Shown: positions 1 to 8,039, counted from the first letter of the stretch. The stretch: DNA of 64,000 bases from Bradyrhizobium hipponense (GCF_008123965.1 NZ_VSTH01000018.1:1-64000), one strand, 5' to 3'. The notes: generated by a model not told the origin, from the letters alone. Made by a program: numbers and translations.

Positions 1-72
1 GGGAGAGTAGGGAGAGTAGGTGGTGGATGCCGTGCCGTTCGGCACGGAAGGGAGTAGATAATATACGCGGAC

Positions 73-131
73 CGCCAGCCCTCAACCAGCCGATTCGTCC
101 CTATTCTTGATCTTGGGAGGGAGCGTTGTTC
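73..131 (+). repeat. Left copy of 59-bp imperfect direct repeat flanking the accessory cassette
   Basis: The right copy is at 6198-6256. The first 20 bases (CGCCAGCCCTCAACCAGCCG) and the last 13 (GGGAGCGTTGTTC) are identical and spaced the same in both copies; by hand count 46 of 59 positions match. To the left of each copy there is a purine-rich GGGAG...GGTGGTGG tract followed by a GC-rich self-complementary stretch, here CCGTGCCG-TT-CGGCACGG at 30-47. The repeat may continue beyond the window edge. It could be an element end, a duplicated replication origin or a recombination site; the sequence does not decide between these. Confidence 0.7.
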
Positions 132-308
132 TCGAACTTGGACACTGCATCGTAGCTCTGTGAGCGGGTTTGGCTTTCGAAGATTTCCCTTACATATCGG
201 TCGACCGACAGGACCACGAATGTGTCGCGCGGCGATCAACCTTTCGGGCGGGCTTAATCTTGGGGGCGCGCGGTAGCGGCCAAGCACAAGGCACTCGAAG
301 CCTTCCAA

Positions 309-776
309 CTAGAGCGACGATTGCGTGATCTCGAGCCAAACCTCATCCTTTTTGAAACTTCCCCAGGTCAGCTGGAAAAAGAGAATGGCCCTGCCCGCGT
401 TGGTGCGGACGAAGGCGCTGCAGTTTCTGAACTCAGCGTGCGGGTCGCCGGATGTTGCGGGTGCCCGGACCGCGAAGTCCGCGACCTCATCGACCTGGAG
501 CAGCTTAACGCCTTGCTGCCCGGCAATCGACTCGTTGACCACTTTCGTGAGCAGGTCTCGCGTGAAGGGGCTCTCGCATTGAGGCATATAGCCCGGTTTG
601 AATTGAACTCCGCCGCGGATGAACGTGTAGCCGGCGAAGAGCACCAGAGCCAGAGCGGCGGCGATGGCCCCTCTAACCAGGCCTGTCTTTAGAGTTCCGG
701 TGAGGTCGATAGAATGTCCTGCCAGCCTCTTCGAGATGGCTTCCTTGATATACAAAAAGACAGCCGTGAAATCCAT
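309..776 (-). CDS. Hypothetical single-pass membrane protein, 155 aa
   Basis: The protein starts at ATG 776 and has one hydrophobic segment at about residues 35-52 (AIAAALALVLFAGYTF), preceded by a basic stretch. A soluble C-terminal domain of about 100 residues follows, with Cys at about 67 and 118. I do not recognise the family. The topology suggests a short cytoplasmic N-terminus and a periplasmic domain that could hold a disulfide. It lies just inside the left direct repeat and is transcribed towards it. Base composition of this part of the window is visibly less GC-rich at third codon positions than the region after 8 kb, which fits acquired DNA. Confidence 0.6.
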   Translation of the reverse strand: MDFTAVFLYIKEAISKRLAGHSIDLTGTLKTGLVRGAIAAALALVLFAGYTFIRGGVQFKPGYMPQCESPFTRDLLTKVVNESIAGQQGVKLLQVDEVADFAVRAPATSGDPHAEFRNCSAFVRTNAGRAILFFQLTWGSFKKDEVWLEITQSSL

Positions 777-944
777 GTGTGCGCACCCCAGTCTTTCGAC
801 ACACTATTCGAGCTGACACCGTCTAAGTTGCGAGTGAGCTCGGCAGTGCGAGTGTGGCGGATGCTCGCGGGTCCGGTTGGTCGAACGACTGGGTGGTTAT
901 GCGATGCTGTGCTGGGTGATTGCTGAATTCGGCGCCATGCAAGT

Positions 945-968
945 GGACCTCTCGGGATTGAGAGGTCC
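945..968. terminator. Perfect 9-bp inverted repeat, possible terminator or RNA hairpin
   Basis: GGACCTCTC at 945-953 and GAGAGGTCC at 960-968 are separated by six bases. No clear U tract follows on either strand, so intrinsic termination is only possible. It sits in the roughly 280-bp gap between the genes at 309-776 and 1056-1289. Confidence 0.35.
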
Positions 969-1026
969 AGAGCGATCGTTCGAACCTTGGTGAACGCTTG
1001 AGGGGGCTGTTCCTTGACCGAAGGGC

Positions 1027-1054
1027 AAGGCTTCGCCTGCAGCGGCGAAGCCTT
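1027..1054 (-). terminator. Perfect 11-bp stem directly after the 1056-1289 stop codon
   Basis: AAGGCTTCGCC (1027-1037) pairs with GGCGAAGCCTT (1044-1054) around a 6-base loop. It begins one base beyond the stop codon of the minus-strand gene at 1056-1289, where a terminator would be expected. There is no strong U run after it, so the call is tentative. Confidence 0.4.
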
Positions 1055-1055
1055 C

Positions 1056-1289
1056 TTACCTGATGATTCCGAACCCCGGAGCCACGCCGTCGGTAAGCTG
1101 TTTGACTGAACACAACCCTGTGACGGGGAGGCCGGGGTCAGGCGGTCGGCCTTTATGCGCTGCTTCAATTCTGACGCGGATGGAGAACCCCGCACAATCA
1201 ATCTGCGAAATCGTCATCTGTGGGTCGGGGTATCCCGGAGCCCACTCCTGCTGCAAAAAATCTGCGCTTATGCCGATGCCGCTCGGCAA
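1056..1289 (-). CDS. Hypothetical protein, 77 aa, TTG start
   Basis: The reading frame is closed upstream by a TAG shortly before the TTG at 1289, which is the only reasonable start. The product (begins MPSGIGISADFLQQEW) has ordinary protein composition, and the gene is followed at once by a strong hairpin, which supports a real gene end. No family is recognised and no clear Shine-Dalgarno sequence is seen. It could be a non-coding frame; the hairpin is the main argument in its favour. Confidence 0.35.
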   Translation of the reverse strand: MPSGIGISADFLQQEWAPGYPDPQMTISQIDCAGFSIRVRIEAAHKGRPPDPGLPVTGLCSVKQLTDGVAPGFGIIR

Positions 1290-1350
1290 GGTGACCGGCT
1301 ACCCCTGAGTCGTCTGGCTAACGTCAAGGACCGGTGCCCGTAGGGGGCTG

Positions 1351-1407
1351 GCTATGAACCTTCCTGCGCGGATCAGCTCGCAGCAAGCTCAGACGATGGT
1401 TCATAGC
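1351..1407. repeat. Inverted repeat with 37-base loop
   Basis: GCTATGAACC at 1351-1360 is the exact reverse complement of GGTTCATAGC at 1398-1407. The stretch from 1290 to 1561 has no gene that I can support; this inverted repeat is its only visible structure. It may be an operator pair or a structured RNA leader. Confidence 0.3.
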
Positions 1408-1561
1408 GTTTTCGCCGCGGCGGAGGCGTAGAGCGACTGCCGAACGTTGGCAGTTCAGCCCAAAAAGGTGCGACTACGCCCAGAGGCGCTGGGGTACCAA
1501 GTGGCCCAGCGCCTCGACCATGCGCACGCAACCTTCGCAGGCCATCAGTTCATGAGCGCGA

Positions 1562-1900
1562 CTATGCGACGACTTTGCCTCTGACCCGCGCGTCTTCGGC
1601 ATACGCGGACAACGGCTTCTCAGGAACGAAATGAGCATCCCGTTCGACGGGCAGCCCAAGGGGGCCGCGGAGCTCGGTCAGTTCGGCGAGCGAAACGTAT
1701 CCGAGCTCCGGGAAGCCAAGACCCAGGTCGCAAAGCCCGAAGAGGCGATCGGGGTCGTCTGGATCGACTTCAGTGATGAGCCACGTTGCCTGCGCGTCTG
1801 GCGTGAACAATTTCACCACCGGTACGTGATCGCCGCCGTTGACTGCGTTGACCAGAAGTTGGACGCGGTCTGCCACCGTGAGGAGATCGATGTTGGACAT
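1562..1900 (-). CDS. DUF2958 domain protein, 112 aa
   Basis: The start ATG at 1900 follows GAGGAG at good spacing. The product matches what I know of DUF2958: MSNIDLLTVADRV, then a variable middle, a WLITEVDPDDPDRLFGLCDL core, and GYVSLAELTELRG near the end. Family members occur mainly on plasmids, integrative elements and phage-like islands, often beside antirestriction or DNA-processing genes; no biochemical role is established to my knowledge. The gene begins 11 bp after the stop of the nuclease gene at 1912-3042, so the two form an operon. This supports a mobile origin of the segment. Confidence 0.8.
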   Translation of the reverse strand: MSNIDLLTVADRVQLLVNAVNGGDHVPVVKLFTPDAQATWLITEVDPDDPDRLFGLCDLGLGFPELGYVSLAELTELRGPLGLPVERDAHFVPEKPLSAYAEDARVRGKVVA

Positions 1901-1911
1901 CACGCCGCTCC

Positions 1912-3042
1912 TCACTTGTTTGCGTTTGATGAAGAACCACTCGTCTTTGAACGGCGACGCTGACGGCTGGCTGGTACCTTGGCGATTTGATCCGCGTCGG
2001 CGGTGTTGATGTTCAGGCACGCTGTGTCCGGAAATTCGTCTAAGGCAAGGCGATAGACCCGCTCGAAATCGCAATATCGAGCCCAGAGCTTCCTCGCCAT
2101 CTCTGAGGCATCGGTCGTGGCCAGTGCCTTGATTACCTCTTCCAGATCAAGCGACTGAAAGCCGACGTGATCTGCGCGCCCCTCTTCTGCGTCCCGCAGT
2201 TCGCTTCGATACACACGAAAGGCAGCGTTCGCGCGGCGATTGAGTTTCGGAGCTATTGTGATGAACAGGGCTCTGGATGTGTTGCCGTGGTTGACGGCGA
2301 GTTGCGCGATCATATGTTCGCGCCAAAGCTGTTCAAGGGCGAGGGACCTCAGCAACTGGCTATCTGGATCCTTGAAGAGACCGACCTGTCTCGATGCGTC
2401 GTCGTAACGGGGCCGCAGCCGCGCTGCAGGACCAGTCATGTCCTCCGAATATTTCACCTCGACGAAGATTGTGGCCACTTCGCCGTCAGGGGTGATGATG
2501 GACATGGCGACGTCGACGGCCGTCCCATCCGACAGAAACCGGTCATCGTGGCGGCCGGGCGAATGCTCAAACCGGATGCTTTCAACGGTGTTGACGAAGT
2601 CAGGGAGAAGGGCGCGGAACACGGCCGTTGCGAGGCGAAGGTCGATGACCATTGGGCCAAACAGATTGAAGACCAAGGGCATTGAGCTTAGTGCATTTCT
2701 GAAGAGACGGTCCTCATCGATCATCGCTCCTTCCTCGCGCATGATCAGTTCGTGGCGGACGAGGCCATGAATTGCCGGCGAGAGGAAATTTTTGCCGGCT
2801 TCCGCCGCTTCGGCGCTCAGACAGGAGCCGATGTCCATGGTAACTGCGTCTTCCCCCGTTCCTTGGACATGAATGCCGGTCGGAATTCCGTGATCCGTTA
2901 GCCAAAGGTACTGCAGGAAGCGGGCGGCGCGGCGGAAGCGCGTATCGATCTCGAAATGAACGTTATGGCGCCGGACGATGTTTTCGGGAATGAGCGGAAC
3001 GCGAGAGAGGGGCGTGATGTCGGCGAGAGCTGTAGGTTGCAT
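1912..3042 (-). CDS. PD-(D/E)XK-type nuclease (PGN_0703-like putative restriction endonuclease), 376 aa
   Basis: The catalytic core of the PD-(D/E)XK fold is readable in the middle of the protein: an Asp in the DGTAVDVAMSI strand, then a strand ending in VEVKYSE, which supplies the Glu-x-Lys. Flanking helices contain many Arg residues that could bind DNA. I assign it to the PGN_0703-like family from overall resemblance. ATG 3042 is preferred because GAGG lies six bases upstream; in-frame ATG 3054 and TTG 3069 are alternatives. It is the first gene of an operon with the DUF2958 protein. No cognate DNA-recognition subunit is adjacent, although a methyltransferase-like gene lies divergently at 3562. 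Confidence 0.7.
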   Translation of the reverse strand: MQPTALADITPLSRVPLIPENIVRRHNVHFEIDTRFRRAARFLQYLWLTDHGIPTGIHVQGTGEDAVTMDIGSCLSAEAAEAGKNFLSPAIHGLVRHELIMREEGAMIDEDRLFRNALSSMPLVFNLFGPMVIDLRLATAVFRALLPDFVNTVESIRFEHSPGRHDDRFLSDGTAVDVAMSIITPDGEVATIFVEVKYSEDMTGPAARLRPRYDDASRQVGLFKDPDSQLLRSLALEQLWREHMIAQLAVNHGNTSRALFITIAPKLNRRANAAFRVYRSELRDAEEGRADHVGFQSLDLEEVIKALATTDASEMARKLWARYCDFERVYRLALDEFPDTACLNINTADADQIAKVPASRQRRRSKTSGSSSNANK

Positions 3043-3265
3043 GCAGAACCTCATGGTGGCTAATGCCAAAGAGATTCAGAACTCGGGTGGGAAAGTTGAG
3101 GGATGCAGTAATGTTAAGCATCAACTCGCCGGCAGTCGCGGAAGCGCATTTCTGGTCAGAGATCAGGAAGGGTTTAGATACTCGTGCATTCGGCGTGGGT
3201 GGGCCTGCCGGGAGGGTAGAACTAGGGCCAGGCACACATACCTGCACTGGTAGGAGGGGTATTAA

Positions 3266-3514
3266 AAATATAGCTGCTTCACTGCCGCCCAAGCCAGTCA
3301 GAGCAACTCTAGTCTGGAACTACTGGGGGCGCTTACACGTCTCCGGGCTGTTCAAGAGCGCGACATCCAAGCACTTGATGAAGGGCGCAAGGAGACTAGC
3401 CTCCAGGTGCGACAAGTTGCCGCAAAGTCGGTTATTTTCACTTTGGCCCGCAATTTCTTCGGCCCTCATCTGAATAGAGCAGGGCAGAGATCGGTACTGT
3501 CCGACTCACTATAG
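3266..3514 (+). pseudogene. Coding-like fragment without start codon
   Basis: This frame is open from 3266 to the TAG at 3512-3514 and reads like protein in its second half (LLGALTRLRAVQERDI, then VRQVAAKSVIFTLARNFF), but it has no ATG, GTG or convincing TTG start. It is best seen as a decayed gene remnant, or as the end of a gene with a frameshift. It ends inside the T7-promoter-like sequence described separately. The rest of the 3043-3561 gap shows no gene. Confidence 0.25.
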
Positions 3515-3517
3515 GGA
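3502..3517 (+). promoter_or_regulatory. 16-base exact match to the T7 RNA polymerase promoter core
   Basis: CGACTCACTATAGGGA is identical to positions -12 to +4 of the phage T7 class III promoter. The AT-rich recognition block further upstream (TAATA) is absent, with CTGTC in its place. It points towards the gene starting at 3562 and would initiate about 48 bases before its ATG. It could be a phage-type promoter, a chance by-product of the coding remnant it overlaps, or a cloning/adaptor artefact. Confidence 0.4.
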
Positions 3518-3561
3518 AGGCAAGCGTGCTGGAGCCTCTGCGTTAACAGAGGAGCCAGTTT

Positions 3562-4482
3562 ATGACCGATCTACTTAGACGCCCCCTTATCCCGACCGTT
3601 TTTGGGCCGGAAGCCTCGTACGAGCTGCTCGGCATTATCTCCGCCATACGAAACCGTTTCATCCGAAATGGACGGTCCCTAATTCTTTCAGGAGGGGATG
3701 GCGCATTCGCGGTCCAAATTGCCGAGCACCTCTCAAATGCAACGGTGATTCATCCGGACGATGGCGTCATCTCACGAGCAAAGGCGAAGCCTTTGAGCTC
3801 GGCCGGTACGATTCATCGCTACTTTGCAGAGACAACGGAGCGGCCGCTTCACTTAATGCAGCTTCCCGTTCGTCCGGCGATCCAATACCGACATGCCCCT
3901 CTCGAAAGAACTGGTCTACAAGCCGAGAACTTCGACTTTATTCTTGTCGAACAAGCTCATTACGCAGAGCGCTCCGGAGTTATGGCTGAAGTTCAGCGGT
4001 TGGTCGTCAAAGGCGGGGTCGTAGTTAGATTGAGCTATCTCTGGGGCCAACTAGTGCCGCGGGCGAAGCCGGCAATTGACCGGACAGTCTGCGCGGACAT
4101 CAATGAAGTCTTCGGCTGGTTCTCGACCAGCCTCCTGGCACCACTGCTGTCCCAAGCCGAGCGCGACGTCTTGCAGTCTCTTGAGGACGACCGAAACTTG
4201 GATGGCTGGGAGCCAGATTTCCGCCGGCGGGCCATCATGCGGGCGACGTGGACGCTTCCTGAACTAGTTCAACACATGAAGCGATGGCCAGTGATCCAAC
4301 GAATCGAGAGGACTCCGTCGCTGCACCTAATCTCGCTGCAAAACTTTATCGGGGCTGTCCATAAACGTTGGGGGTCTGCAAAGCTTAAGCGCGTGATCAA
4401 CTGGCCGGTCGTCGTTGAGGTTGGGGTTACCGGCGATGAGCCTGTGGGTTCCGAGCCGACATGCCGGGCCATTCCTTGCTGA
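3562..4482 (+). CDS. Class I SAM-dependent methyltransferase-like protein, 306 aa
   Basis: The N-terminal half resembles the Rossmann methyltransferase fold: a degenerate motif I region (SLILSGGDGAFAVQIAEHL at about 39-57), an acidic strand end around TVIHPDDG, and a motif IV/V-like stretch (FDFILVEQAHYAE, then LVVKGGVVVRLSYLW) as in UbiE-like enzymes. The C-terminal half carries Trp-rich helices typical of a substrate cap. Small-molecule methylation is more likely than DNA methylation, since no NPPY or DPPY motif is visible. ATG 3562 follows AGAGGAGCC. The gene stands alone between the T7-like sequence and the nested hairpin at 4510. Confidence 0.55.
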   Translation: MTDLLRRPLIPTVFGPEASYELLGIISAIRNRFIRNGRSLILSGGDGAFAVQIAEHLSNATVIHPDDGVISRAKAKPLSSAGTIHRYFAETTERPLHLMQLPVRPAIQYRHAPLERTGLQAENFDFILVEQAHYAERSGVMAEVQRLVVKGGVVVRLSYLWGQLVPRAKPAIDRTVCADINEVFGWFSTSLLAPLLSQAERDVLQSLEDDRNLDGWEPDFRRRAIMRATWTLPELVQHMKRWPVIQRIERTPSLHLISLQNFIGAVHKRWGSAKLKRVINWPVVVEVGVTGDEPVGSEPTCRAIPC

Positions 4483-4509
4483 AACCCCACGAGCGGTCTG
4501 TCCGGGGGC

Positions 4510-4549
4510 CCAAAACCCTCGTTTTGGAAGCTCAAAACGAGGGTTTTGG
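4510..4549. repeat. Nested palindrome: 17-bp perfect arms that are each self-complementary
   Basis: The arm at 4510-4526 is the exact reverse complement of 4533-4549, around GAAGCT. Each arm also contains CAAAAC and GTTTTG separated by four bases, so each arm can fold alone as a small hairpin. GTTTTGGAAGC is directly repeated at 4521-4531 and 4543-4553. It lies 28 bp after the methyltransferase stop and about 100 bp before the HUH-like gene. It may be a bidirectional terminator or the recognition hairpin of the HUH protein. Confidence 0.6.
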
Positions 4550-4651
4550 AAGCGAACGACAGGGCCTCTGAAAAAACAACACTGGGATCAATCTCTTAGC
4601 GGGTGCGTAAGCCCGCGTTTTCTACTGGCAAGCAAAATTTGGGAGAACGAG

Positions 4652-5974
4652 ATGCTGAACGACGAGATCATTGCGAACCTGCGCTCGCTCGAGCCCGCAG
4701 ACCTCGCGCGTACCTTGCGCGAATGGGGCTTCGTTTATGAGGGAGATCCGCAGCTAGATGAATTTCTGGCTCGTGCGCGGGTCGGAAACCATGAAGATGG
4801 GAAGATAATCGAGGGGATCATAGGGCGGCGAAAACGCCAGCCTGGGGAGGCTTACAAGGACTTCCGCGTTCGCAGCCGCTTGAACTGGTTAGCGGAGAGG
4901 AAACCAGAGTGGTTTGCGCCAACCGCACAGAACGAAGAGCCGCCCGAAGAAGAACATAGTGCGCCATTGCAGTCGCATGGTCAGGAGAATGCTGATCAAG
5001 CATCGGTGAGCAAGCAAGGACTAGCAGTGTCAGCCATGCCTGATCCCGGGCTGGCAGCATATCTGTTTGAGCACGGTCGCGAGCTTTGGTCACATCTTGT
5101 GGGACCACTGCCGTTCAAGCCGCCGCCCGGTTATCGTCCACGGCGGCCGATGGTGAATCCATTCTGGCCGGCGCCTCCGAAGATGAAGGGATCGGCGCTG
5201 ACTGGCAAAGACGTACGTAGAGTTTACAACGCGATTGCATATGCCATGTGGCAGGGAGTGATACTGAATACTCACCTCATCATCGTCTGGTCCATGATGA
5301 ACTTGAGTGAGGAGAGCGGTGTTGAGACCCTCGGCGCATACCTGCACGAAGCAGGCAAATGGCTGCGCTCCGAAGGTGCTCCCCGCGGAAAGAAGTCGGC
5401 TAGATCTGTTCGGACCAAGACGGACCTGCGTTACGTCTACGTGCACGAAAAGATCGCTCAGCGCGGGTTTCATAGTCACATTCTAATTCACTTGCCGCCG
5501 GCTTTGAAAAAGGAGTTCGAGGCCTGGTCGCGATCTGCGCTGTCTCGTCTGACCGGACGAAATTACGATCGAAATGCTTTCCGGGTGATCCTTGGCTATG
5601 GACGCTTCGAGGAAGACCAAGTGCGCAACGTTTGGCGTTGGTACAGATATTTGATGAAGTCAGTCGAACCTCGGCTTGGACTAGGGTGGACTGATGAAAA
5701 GGGAGTCTATCAAGAGCGGACTTATCGTCAGCTCCTGAAGGTTTGGAATGTTAAAGGCACCGCTCTTGATGTGCCCGAGGGGATTTCCTTGAGCAAGGCT
5801 TCTCATAACATTGGAAACAATGCTCAGAAGCTCGATGGCTTTGTCGCTCGGCTACAGCGAAATGATTGGGATGAACTATACGCCGGGCGAGAGCTCGATG
5901 AGGGCCGTCAGCATCGCGAATACCTACAACGAATGGCAGAAGAGGAAGAGCTCATCCGGACCTTGCAAATCTAA
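4652..5974 (+). CDS. HUH-motif Rep/transposase-like protein, 440 aa
   Basis: The C-terminal two thirds show the layout of a single-tyrosine HUH endonuclease: a Tyr/Val-rich strand (RYVYVHEK), then the metal-binding motif GFHSHILIHLP with His274 and His276, and about 55 residues later WRWYRYLMK, where Tyr331 or Tyr333 with Lys336 would be the nucleophile and its partner. Such proteins nick one DNA strand and stay bound to the 5' end during rolling-circle replication, transfer or transposition. The N-terminal 100 residues are charged and unlike anything I recognise. ATG 4652 follows GGGAGAACGAG. The gene lies just upstream of the right direct repeat, with the nested palindrome in front. It could also be a phage or plasmid replication initiator. 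Confidence 0.6.
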   Translation: MLNDEIIANLRSLEPADLARTLREWGFVYEGDPQLDEFLARARVGNHEDGKIIEGIIGRRKRQPGEAYKDFRVRSRLNWLAERKPEWFAPTAQNEEPPEEEHSAPLQSHGQENADQASVSKQGLAVSAMPDPGLAAYLFEHGRELWSHLVGPLPFKPPPGYRPRRPMVNPFWPAPPKMKGSALTGKDVRRVYNAIAYAMWQGVILNTHLIIVWSMMNLSEESGVETLGAYLHEAGKWLRSEGAPRGKKSARSVRTKTDLRYVYVHEKIAQRGFHSHILIHLPPALKKEFEAWSRSALSRLTGRNYDRNAFRVILGYGRFEEDQVRNVWRWYRYLMKSVEPRLGLGWTDEKGVYQERTYRQLLKVWNVKGTALDVPEGISLSKASHNIGNNAQKLDGFVARLQRNDWDELYAGRELDEGRQHREYLQRMAEEEELIRTLQI

Positions 5975-6197
5975 GCTGTAGTGACCGGGCGGCCAACCGT
6001 CGTCCGTTAGCAAATAGCCAGGAGGCCTTGGAGCAGAAGTCGCGCAGCCAGATGGGCTGTAGGGAAGAGCGAACGATAGCTGGCGGATTGGAGGGAGCCA
6101 ACGTGGATAGGGAGTGCGGTGGTGGGAGGATGGCGGCGTTGGCGGCGCCGCCGGCGGTGCCGGCGACGTAGGGGGGTATGGTGAGATAAAGGCGCTT

Positions 6198-6256
6198 CGC
6201 CAGCCCTCAACCAGCCGGAGCTTCACCATTCTTCACATAATGGGGGAGCGTTGTTC
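6198..6256 (+). repeat. Right copy of 59-bp imperfect direct repeat
   Basis: It matches the left copy at 73-131 and lies 6,125 bp from it. It sits about 220 bp after the HUH gene. Just upstream (6107-6165) is a purine-rich tract followed by a GGC/GCC-rich, strongly self-complementary stretch, in the same order as at the left copy. The stretch 5975-6319 holds no gene, only this end structure. Confidence 0.7.
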
Positions 6257-6319
6257 CCATGGCGCGGCCCAAAGCGAGATGCTAATTTTTGGGGCTAAAG
6301 TACTTGGTTGATGAGGAGA

Positions 6320-6577
6320 CTATCGATTGCGATCGCACCGCCTTCGATAGTGCTCATCAGACCCGACGACAAAAGTACCAAGAGGGAGTTCGAACCTCGT
6401 TGCAATGGCTTTGATAACAATCCCTTGTTGGAGGCGCCGGTCAGCGTAGAGAATGAAATGTGCCGGCTTTATTTCGTAGACGATCCGCCCTGAACGGAAG
6501 TGCTCGTACTCGTTGGATGCAATCGCTTCAAACAGCGCTTTCCCTTGGATAGGAATTGTGCCGCGCCCAAACCTCAT
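6320..6577 (-). CDS. Hypothetical protein, 85 aa
   Basis: The start is ATG 6577. The product (MRFGRGTIPIQGKALFEA...) is basic, with alternating hydrophobic residues (KPAHFILYADRRL, then IVIKAIATRFELPLGTFVV) that suggest a small alpha/beta domain. No family is recognised. It lies just outside the right direct repeat and is transcribed towards it. Confidence 0.5.
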   Translation of the reverse strand: MRFGRGTIPIQGKALFEAIASNEYEHFRSGRIVYEIKPAHFILYADRRLQQGIVIKAIATRFELPLGTFVVGSDEHYRRRCDRNR

Positions 6578-6705
6578 AGTGGCCGCGCGGGTGCGTTAAA
6601 AAATCGCGTATGGCTCCGCTTCGCCCACGGCAGTGCTGTCGGTGAGTATAGTCCAGGAGCGTGCGACGTTCAGAACCCTAAAAATGCCTATCCTGCCGGT
6701 CATTG

Positions 6706-6885
6706 CTAGCTCGGATCTGAAGAGCGAAACATTACCTTCAGCCAAACACGGTCTTCCAACGTATGCACCCGCTGGACCGCCGTTCGAAGCCTTACCGCTT
6801 CCATTCGCGACTTTACTTCCGTTGTGGCTAGAAAGGGACCTGGATCTTGCGGCGTGCAGGTGTAGAACGAGAGCCACTCCGGCAT
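6706..6885 (-). CDS. Possible small protein, 59 aa
   Basis: This open frame runs from ATG 6885 to TAG 6706, with product MPEWLSFYTCTPQDPGPFL... ending VWLKVMFRSSDPS. Composition is protein-like, but no Shine-Dalgarno sequence and no family were found; it may be the tail of a decayed gene. The remaining sequence from 6578 to 7114 holds nothing else I can support. Confidence 0.3.
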   Translation of the reverse strand: MPEWLSFYTCTPQDPGPFLATTEVKSRMEAVRLRTAVQRVHTLEDRVWLKVMFRSSDPS

Positions 6886-7114
6886 CTTGATGCAGACCGG
6901 GTGAGCACGGCCTCAGGGACTTCAAAATGCCTGCCGGCGCGCAGGCCCGATCTTGCGCGGCCATCGAGGCAACTAGGAATTAAGCAGCGTCGATGGCTCG
7001 GTTGTACAAGTGCAACAACATCGATTTGAAGACCACCCTCGTTCACACGCAGGTGGTGAGCTGCAAGTGCAGTGAACGAGCAGAAGGGTAGCGGTATCGA
7101 TCAGCTTGCTGCGT

Positions 7115-7870
7115 TTAATTTGCGAGGTACAGGTCCATTAAAGAGCGAGGAGTTTCGCTGCCTTCTGGATCGCCTCGATAGCCGGAGAATGTCAAAGTGA
7201 GTCGGGAAAGTATTTCTAGCGCTTTAGTCATCTTGTTCGCTGGGATATACAAACGTGCCCGTCCCGGTGACCATATCCAGTCGAATTTTGGAGCGAGTTC
7301 GGGGGCCGCAGTAGACAGGAGCACTTTGTGGAAGTGCGCAAGGCCTTCGTCAGCGAGACCGGCGGCAACGCTGGTGGCGAGGATCGCAAACGCTTCGTTC
7401 ACTCGCTTTGCCTCCTCTAGGCCGGCGAGGTTCGCGCCCACAAACGCGACATCCCGCCAAAAATTGGGAACATGGCGCTTCGAAGAAATTTTGAAAGGAT
7501 TAGCCGGGGCGAACGATACTTCGGCGGAGGGGAATACGTCATTGAGCTTAATAAGGTGCGTCCTTATTGCCTGAACCGCGTCGCGCTTGCTGGACTCAGC
7601 CAAGGCGGAGGCTGCGCCGACTGAAGGGTCATTGGCTGGCAGCATTACGCCGGTGAACGTTTCGTCTAAGTCTACCGGGCTGTATGGTTCGATCTCATCC
7701 AGAATAACGTATCTTTTTTCTTGATAAATAATGCAGCGCATCTCTTCGCGAGCAATCATCACGAGTAGAAATCTACGGGCCTCTTCGCCGAACGCTGCCA
7801 AGGCGATTATCTGGCCGACGTTCGGATGAAAGGACAGTGCTGGTATCGGTGTGGGCATTGGAGAAGGCAT
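7115..7870 (-). CDS. Hypothetical protein, 251 aa
   Basis: A single long frame from ATG 7870 with sensible composition and no signal peptide or membrane segment. It reads as an alpha/beta cytosolic protein with a Pro-rich N-terminus (MPSPMPTPIPAL), two strand-like blocks (RRFLLVMIAREEMRCIIY, RYVILDEIEPYSPVDLDE) and a helical middle. No motif of a known enzyme class is visible. The 5' end is preceded by a weak ribosome site. It marks the border between the accessory segment and the DNA-repair island; its role is unknown. Confidence 0.65.
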   Translation of the reverse strand: MPSPMPTPIPALSFHPNVGQIIALAAFGEEARRFLLVMIAREEMRCIIYQEKRYVILDEIEPYSPVDLDETFTGVMLPANDPSVGAASALAESSKRDAVQAIRTHLIKLNDVFPSAEVSFAPANPFKISSKRHVPNFWRDVAFVGANLAGLEEAKRVNEAFAILATSVAAGLADEGLAHFHKVLLSTAAPELAPKFDWIWSPGRARLYIPANKMTKALEILSRLTLTFSGYRGDPEGSETPRSLMDLYLAN

Positions 7871-8039
7871 ATGACCTCGCGATTGACACGGCGTTTACTC
7901 ATCGCGGGATATAGGTGGAAGGTGATCCCCTTTCTCGAATGGAGTTGATCCGCAAGTAAGGCGAGCTGAGGATTGTGCCAGATGCAGCGGGCTGGCGCGT
8001 GACTCTTCGCTTTGCTTCAGCATTGACTGATACTGATGC

